Both the position numbers and the translations under genes were made by a program. Below, piece by piece: positions 60,539-64,000 of a stretch of DNA of 64,000 nucleotides; within the stretch, counting starts at the first letter, position 1, and every line of letters starts with the position of its first letter. Source of the DNA: Streptomyces sp. NBC_01298 (GTDB lineage: Bacteria > Actinomycetota > Actinomycetes > Streptomycetales > Streptomycetaceae); assembly GCF_035978755.1 (NCBI RefSeq), contig NZ_CP108415.1:186001-250000 (forward strand), given 5' to 3'. The notes under the pieces were generated by a model. It was not told where the DNA came from. It did no database searches and saw nothing but the letters and a program-made list of their open reading frames with translations.

Positions 60539-62017
60539 TCAGCTCGAGGCTGCCCCGCCGGCTTCGTGAAACACCCATCTCCCGTCGGTCGCGACGTACA
60601 GACCCTCGATGACCTCACCCGTCGCAGGATCGACAACTATCCCGTCATCGCGCACATGCTCCAGCTGAGCTACACCAGGATGCGTCGGCTCAAGCTCGGA
60701 CACACGCCGACGCTCTGCAAGGGACGCTTGCTGGCGGGCCCAGCTCAGCCGCTCCAACTCATGCCGGCGACGTCGGCGATCCGCCACACCCTCCGTACCC
60801 AGCCGGCCCGCAGCCTCGGCCCAACTGCCGACAGGCGTGGGCGCAGTGCTGGAGGATGCCCCGATTCCGTCTACCGCTGCGGGAGATAGCGCGTAGACCT
60901 CTCCTTCGCGCACAACGAGCCCGAACTCCGCCAGCCGCCTGAGCTGTCGGTAGGCGGTGGGGCGTGAGATGGACGCCGTTCCCTGCAGTTCCTGAACGGT
61001 CTGCACGCCCTTCTCCGCCAGGGCTGCGAGGATGGCAAGACCGCTTCCTCCCAGACCTCGGTGGGCGAAGGCGTCAAGGTGCATCAACCTGGCCGCCGCT
61101 CGGGAGTCGATGTCTGCCTCCGCGGGTGGTGGTATCACCGTTGGACCACTCATGACCCCCCCAGCCTTCGGCCCCTGGGGGGTGGTCCAGGCGTGAGACT
61201 TGGTCTGCACGAGCGAAATCAGCATCCAGCGTGCTCCTTCGGTTGCCGAACCGTGGTCGAGCTGGCGCAGCAGGCGGGCGTCTTGGAGTCGCTGGTTGCT
61301 GTTTCGGGCGGTGGTCCGGCTGCAGCCCATCCGTTCGGCGAGCTCGCGTTCTGAAACGGTGTGATCCCAGCCTCCGGATCGTGTGCAGATCTCCATTCGT
61401 GCGATCAGGTTCCGGAGGTCGGTCTTGCCGGCGATGCCCTTCCAGGGGGTGCGCTCGACCCGGGCCCTGAAGGCGGCGAGGGAGCCGTGGAAATCCTGGC
61501 GGGTGCAGATGCGGTCGGTGGCCTGTACGTGCTCTCTTGCGCCGTCCCAAGCCCTGCGCACCCACTCCGCAGCCCTGTCGTAGCCGCGGCGGTGCTGGAT
61601 GCTGCGGGCGTGGTGGCCGGCCTTGTAGGGGCCGTCGACGAGGACCTGGACGAAGGAGGCGCGATCCCATCCGACGCGCACGGCGTCGGCTGCCAGCGCT
61701 CGGGTTACGGCCCATGCGTGGTCGGACGACGCTGTGTTCTTGCCGCCGCGTTGGCGGTTGTTGGGGGAGTAGGCAGATTCCTGGTCACCGTGGACCAGGA
61801 GCTTGTGCATGCGCGGGGAGAGCGCCGGGAGGGAAGCCAGGAAGCCGGTACGTGCCTGGGAGTTGGGCAGGGAGCGGGCGGCGGAGTCTCGCCCCTGCAC
61901 TGGATCCCGGCGGGTGTGTACACCCCGCAGCATGGTGCCCTGGCGGCTGAGGCTCGGCCGTCGGCTACTCGTGCCTCTCTGGGGCTGTCCCGTGCCGTCG
62001 GCCGTGAAGGTGGTCAA
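60539..62017 (-). CDS. 492-aa plasmid-type protein with two winged helices
   Basis: TTG 62017 with AGGAG (minus strand, 62024-62028) is preferred; the frame extends to 62359 but the extra residues look non-coding. Residues ~60-200 contain DHAWAVTRALAADAVRVGWD, HARSIQHRRGYDRAAEWVRR and RVERTPWKGIAGKTDLRNLI, a layout I associate with actinobacterial plasmid proteins of unknown or replication-related function. A first HTH is at ~218-252 (TVSERELAERMGCSRTTARN) and a second at ~325-365 (LQGTASISRPTAYRQLRRLA). The C-terminus has a basic helix (DRRRRRHELERLSWARQQAS) and ends with DPATGEVIEGLYVATDGRW. Probably a DNA-binding replication or copy-control protein; the role is inferred. Confidence 0.65.
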   Translation of the reverse strand: MTTFTADGTGQPQRGTSSRRPSLSRQGTMLRGVHTRRDPVQGRDSAARSLPNSQARTGFLASLPALSPRMHKLLVHGDQESAYSPNNRQRGGKNTASSDHAWAVTRALAADAVRVGWDRASFVQVLVDGPYKAGHHARSIQHRRGYDRAAEWVRRAWDGAREHVQATDRICTRQDFHGSLAAFRARVERTPWKGIAGKTDLRNLIARMEICTRSGGWDHTVSERELAERMGCSRTTARNSNQRLQDARLLRQLDHGSATEGARWMLISLVQTKSHAWTTPQGPKAGGVMSGPTVIPPPAEADIDSRAAARLMHLDAFAHRGLGGSGLAILAALAEKGVQTVQELQGTASISRPTAYRQLRRLAEFGLVVREGEVYALSPAAVDGIGASSSTAPTPVGSWAEAAGRLGTEGVADRRRRRHELERLSWARQQASLAERRRVSELEPTHPGVAQLEHVRDDGIVVDPATGEVIEGLYVATDGRWVFHEAGGAASS

Positions 62018-62589
62018 GACGAACTCCTGACGCGCGGGGTCGCGGAAAGGAGAGCCCGGTGGTGTCCGCTGCGGTGCTTGATGACCCGGACAGCGAAGCG
62101 TGTCGCGCGCGCCGAAGCCCGATCGGGGTGGGCCAAGTCTAGACAAATGGGCAAGGGTGAGTGACAAGCGGCAGCGGTCTGCTGCATCATGAGGGCGATC
62201 CGTTCCCCGTGCTGATGGAACGTCGAAGCCCCATTGCAGGGGCTCCGTGCTCCGAGGTTGGAGTGATTTCGCCCGGGCGCTCTTCTGGGAGTGACCGGGA
62301 CTCGTTCGACTGGCAGGTCGAGCGATGACGAGGGGCCTGCTGGTGCGGTGCTCGAACACCGCACCAGGCCCACGGCCGCCGGGCCGTAGTGGCGTTGCGA
62401 GCCAGCGGCCGGCGGGGGAGTGCTACGTCATCGGTCCCTCCGTACTGGGTGAAGCCGGTCGAGGGCTGCGCATTTCTGGTTCGTGCGCCGTATCCGTTCG
62501 CTGGTCGGTGTGGGCATGTCCGCGGCCGAGGGCGGGACGTCCTGTGCTGACTGGCCCCCTGTCCGAAGGCCTCTTCTGGCGGGGCCTAC
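62018..62589. other. 572-bp intergenic region
   Basis: No supported gene. It should contain the promoter of the 492-residue gene (reading left) and the 3' end of the IclR-like gene. The only clear structure is the hairpin at 62340-62367. Confidence 0.5.
62340..62367 (-). terminator. Terminator-like hairpin downstream of the IclR-like gene
   Basis: CTGGTGCGGTG (62340-62350), loop CTCGAA, and the exact complement (62357-62367) give an 11-bp stem. A second smaller stem, ACGGCC / GGCCGT, follows at once on the right. Orientation suggests it ends the minus-strand transcript of the 62590-63396 gene, 220 bp away. Confidence 0.5.
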
Positions 62590-63396
62590 TCATGCGGCGT
62601 GACTGGGTATGGCCGAGTGTCGTGTGAGGACGACCGATGAGTCGGTGGCCGCACGGACGGTGTTGTGCATGAGTCGGCCGTAGGCCACGAGGTGGGCACC
62701 GTGCGAGTGCTCAGGGGCGAGGATGCTGACAGACGCCACGACGCCAGGCTCGGCGCCGGGAATGGCGGGAGCGCCGGGAAGCCGCCTCAGGGGCACGGAG
62801 ACGAGAGACCAGCCAGGTATGGCCGCGGGGGAGTGCGCGACCTGCATGTATCGGATCCGGCGGAGGTCCTCGCGGACCGGACTGTCACTCGATACCAGAT
62901 TGGCCAACATCACCAGGCCGGGTGCGTCCAGGTCGAGCGGCGCCTGGCGCAGCTCGTCGACCGCCCCGGGGGCGAGTGCGAGCTCGCGGCGGAAGGCGAG
63001 GCTCGTCGCGCCAGCAGCGCCGATGCAGAGCCGCTCGCCGGTGAGGGGGGCGTAGGTGTGAAGGAGCACAACCTGGTTGGTGCGGTGGTGCAGGCCATCG
63101 AGGAGTCGCTGAGCGTCCAGCAGGGGCGTTGCGCTCGGGTGGAGCAGGCCGGACGCCCTGGACATCACGGCGGTGGTCTGGCACAGCTCGTAGTAGCCGC
63201 GGCGCGTTCGCGTGGCCAGGCCAGCGTCGACGAGCTGTTCGAGGCGGCGGCGCACCGCTTCGTCGCGCATCCCGGTGCGCGCGGCGATGGTGCTGAACTT
63301 GTGGGCGCCGGGGCCGAGGTTCAAGAGGGCAGTGAGGACTGCGAACTTGCGGTCCCGGATCGCGCGTGCGCCGGTGGTGTCGGTGCTGGTGTCCAC
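62590..63396 (-). CDS. IclR-like transcriptional regulator
   Basis: A 268-residue protein from GTG 63396 with GGGAGG at good spacing; the frame to 63426 lacks such a site. Residues ~17-71 form a winged helix (KFAVLTALLNLGPGAHKFST, IAARTGMRDEAVRRRLEQLV, AGLATRTRRGYYEL) with the tyrosine-rich wing typical of IclR proteins. The remainder (LLHPSATPLLDAQRLLDGLH, RTNQVVLLHTYAPLTGERL, LCIGAAGATSLAFRRELALA, RRIRYMQVAHSPAAIPGWSL, VSVPLRRLPGAPAIPGAEPG, VVASVSIL) follows the GAF-like effector domain of that family. The ligand is unknown. A triple CTCTTCC/GGAAGAG element lies about 107 bp upstream and may be its operator. Targets in the window are not obvious. Confidence 0.7.
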   Translation of the reverse strand: MDTSTDTTGARAIRDRKFAVLTALLNLGPGAHKFSTIAARTGMRDEAVRRRLEQLVDAGLATRTRRGYYELCQTTAVMSRASGLLHPSATPLLDAQRLLDGLHHRTNQVVLLHTYAPLTGERLCIGAAGATSLAFRRELALAPGAVDELRQAPLDLDAPGLVMLANLVSSDSPVREDLRRIRYMQVAHSPAAIPGWSLVSVPLRRLPGAPAIPGAEPGVVASVSILAPEHSHGAHLVAYGRLMHNTVRAATDSSVVLTRHSAIPSHAA

Positions 63397-64000
63397 TGGT
63401 CCTCCCGGGTGGTGCCGAATCAGCACGTCAGCCGGGGCAGTTGGTGCTGGTGGTCTCTCGCATGATCTCTACCGGGCGTACCGGGCATTGGCCAGGAAAC
63501 GGCTCTTCCAGGAAGAGGCTCTTCCTGTAACCCTTCGTGACCAGGGGTGAGTAGCACGGGTAGAAGCAATCAGTATTGGCCCAAATGTCAGTGCGTTCCG
63601 TAGTGTTGTGCGCACAAAAGCTCCACGTCTCGAATCCGCGATTTATCGATAGATCGTCGTGAACCGAGAGGTCCGAGCCTTCGCAGAATGCACGCATCGC
63701 GAGGTGCAAGCAGCGTGATCCCGGCATATCGGGTGTCTCGTCGAGTGGGCAGGCTCAGGTGCACAGGGCCGCGATCCCTGGCCACGGGACACCAGGCCCT
63801 GTCGCGCATCCGGGAACGGGACACCACCGACAGGCACCTTCAGGGCGCGACAGCCAGGAAATTCCGCCAGAGACGCGGATGGAGGCGGCTACGGTGAGCA
63901 GCCGATCCGCCTTCCTGGCTTCGCCAAGCTGTCCGGGCCCTTGACCCTCACTCGGGAGGACCGTTCGAGCGGGCCGTGGCTGTACACGTGTCTGTCGTGA
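63397..64000. other. Right-edge region without a supported gene
   Basis: Open frames here are short and lack ribosome sites. It contains the upstream region of the IclR-like gene, with an AT-richer stretch around 63560-63660 that could hold its promoter. Nothing else recognised before the window ends. Confidence 0.4.
63503..63525. promoter_or_regulatory. Overlapping CTCTTCC / GGAAGAG palindromes upstream of the IclR-like gene
   Basis: CTCTTCC-a-GGAAGAG-g-CTCTTCC: three 7-bp arms in alternating orientation give two overlapping perfect palindromes. IclR regulators commonly bind palindromes in their own promoter, so this is a candidate autoregulatory site. Confidence 0.45.

Noticed and set aside
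62018..62359. Extended N-terminus of the 492-aa protein
   Set aside because: Lacks coding bias and contains no better ribosome site than the one before TTG 62017.
1..64000. CRISPR array, tRNA/rRNA genes, insertion sequences, linear-plasmid telomere and conjugative TraB-type ATPase
   Set aside because: No regularly spaced direct repeats with spacers, no clover-leaf or rRNA sequence, no DDE/Tyr-recombinase motifs, no telomere-type palindrome cluster at the edges and no TraB/FtsK motor domain were seen.

Overview
The sequence is very GC-rich with strong third-position G/C bias, TTG/GTG starts behind AGGAGG-type ribosome sites, and protein families typical of Streptomyces (DUF6087, XRE regulators with long helical tails, IclR-like regulators). 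The window looks like part of a Streptomyces (or close relative) plasmid or integrated plasmid. It has a replication/partition block, a 44-kb operon of giant DNA-processing genes, and a left flank with a small sugar-nucleotide/enolpyruvyl gene group among decayed genes. No tRNA, rRNA, CRISPR array or intact insertion sequence was seen.

Layout. (1) 1-4.7 kb: the end of an aminoglycoside-phosphotransferase-like gene, a truncated PIG-L deacetylase, a doubly frameshifted C-terminal fragment of UDP-glucose dehydrogenase, two small intact genes (an unknown and a DUF6875-like protein), a DUF6087 gene, a frameshifted HTH gene, a possible Nudix remnant and an intact Nudix hydrolase. This reads as a recombination scar zone. 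(2) 4.8-8.6 kb: an XRE-type regulator divergent from an NAD-dependent epimerase and a MurA-like enolpyruvyl transferase whose fosfomycin-target Cys is Asp. A tandem palindrome sits in the divergent promoter. (3) 8.7-52.7 kb, all minus strand: a tightly packed operon that reads, in transcription order, 165-aa protein -> 8,819-aa protein -> ~4,800-aa protein -> 758-aa protein -> 72-aa protein. The 8,819-aa protein carries an adenine-methylase fold, an SNF2-like helicase and, about 5,500 residues later, a complete UvrD-like helicase. The ~4,800-aa protein carries a DnaG-type primase core (TOPRIM) and starts with an array of W-x(3-6)-P motifs. The 758-aa protein is a paralogue of the giant primase's C-terminus, and both carry FtsK-gamma-like winged helices. 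(4) 52.7-57.1 kb: an array of GC-rich hairpins, five copies of a 15-bp palindrome, two RepL-like winged-helix genes on the plus strand, and a convergent parA / partition-adaptor operon whose adaptor is not a ParB. (5) 57.1-60.5 kb: 3.4 kb with no convincing gene, lower GC, with several perfect inverted repeats; a candidate origin or centromere. (6) 60.5-64 kb: a two-winged-helix plasmid-type protein and an IclR-like regulator with a palindromic operator candidate.

How it may work together. The RepL-like proteins and their upstream palindromes probably control replication, and ParA with its RHH/GntR-like partner probably controls segregation. The giant operon combines methylation, duplex translocation, unwinding and priming in two enormous polypeptides plus small accessory proteins. 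This resembles an enlarged DarB-type antirestriction/replication machine that might act on incoming plasmid DNA. That functional reading is inference; the domain content, gene order and repeats are visible in the sequence.
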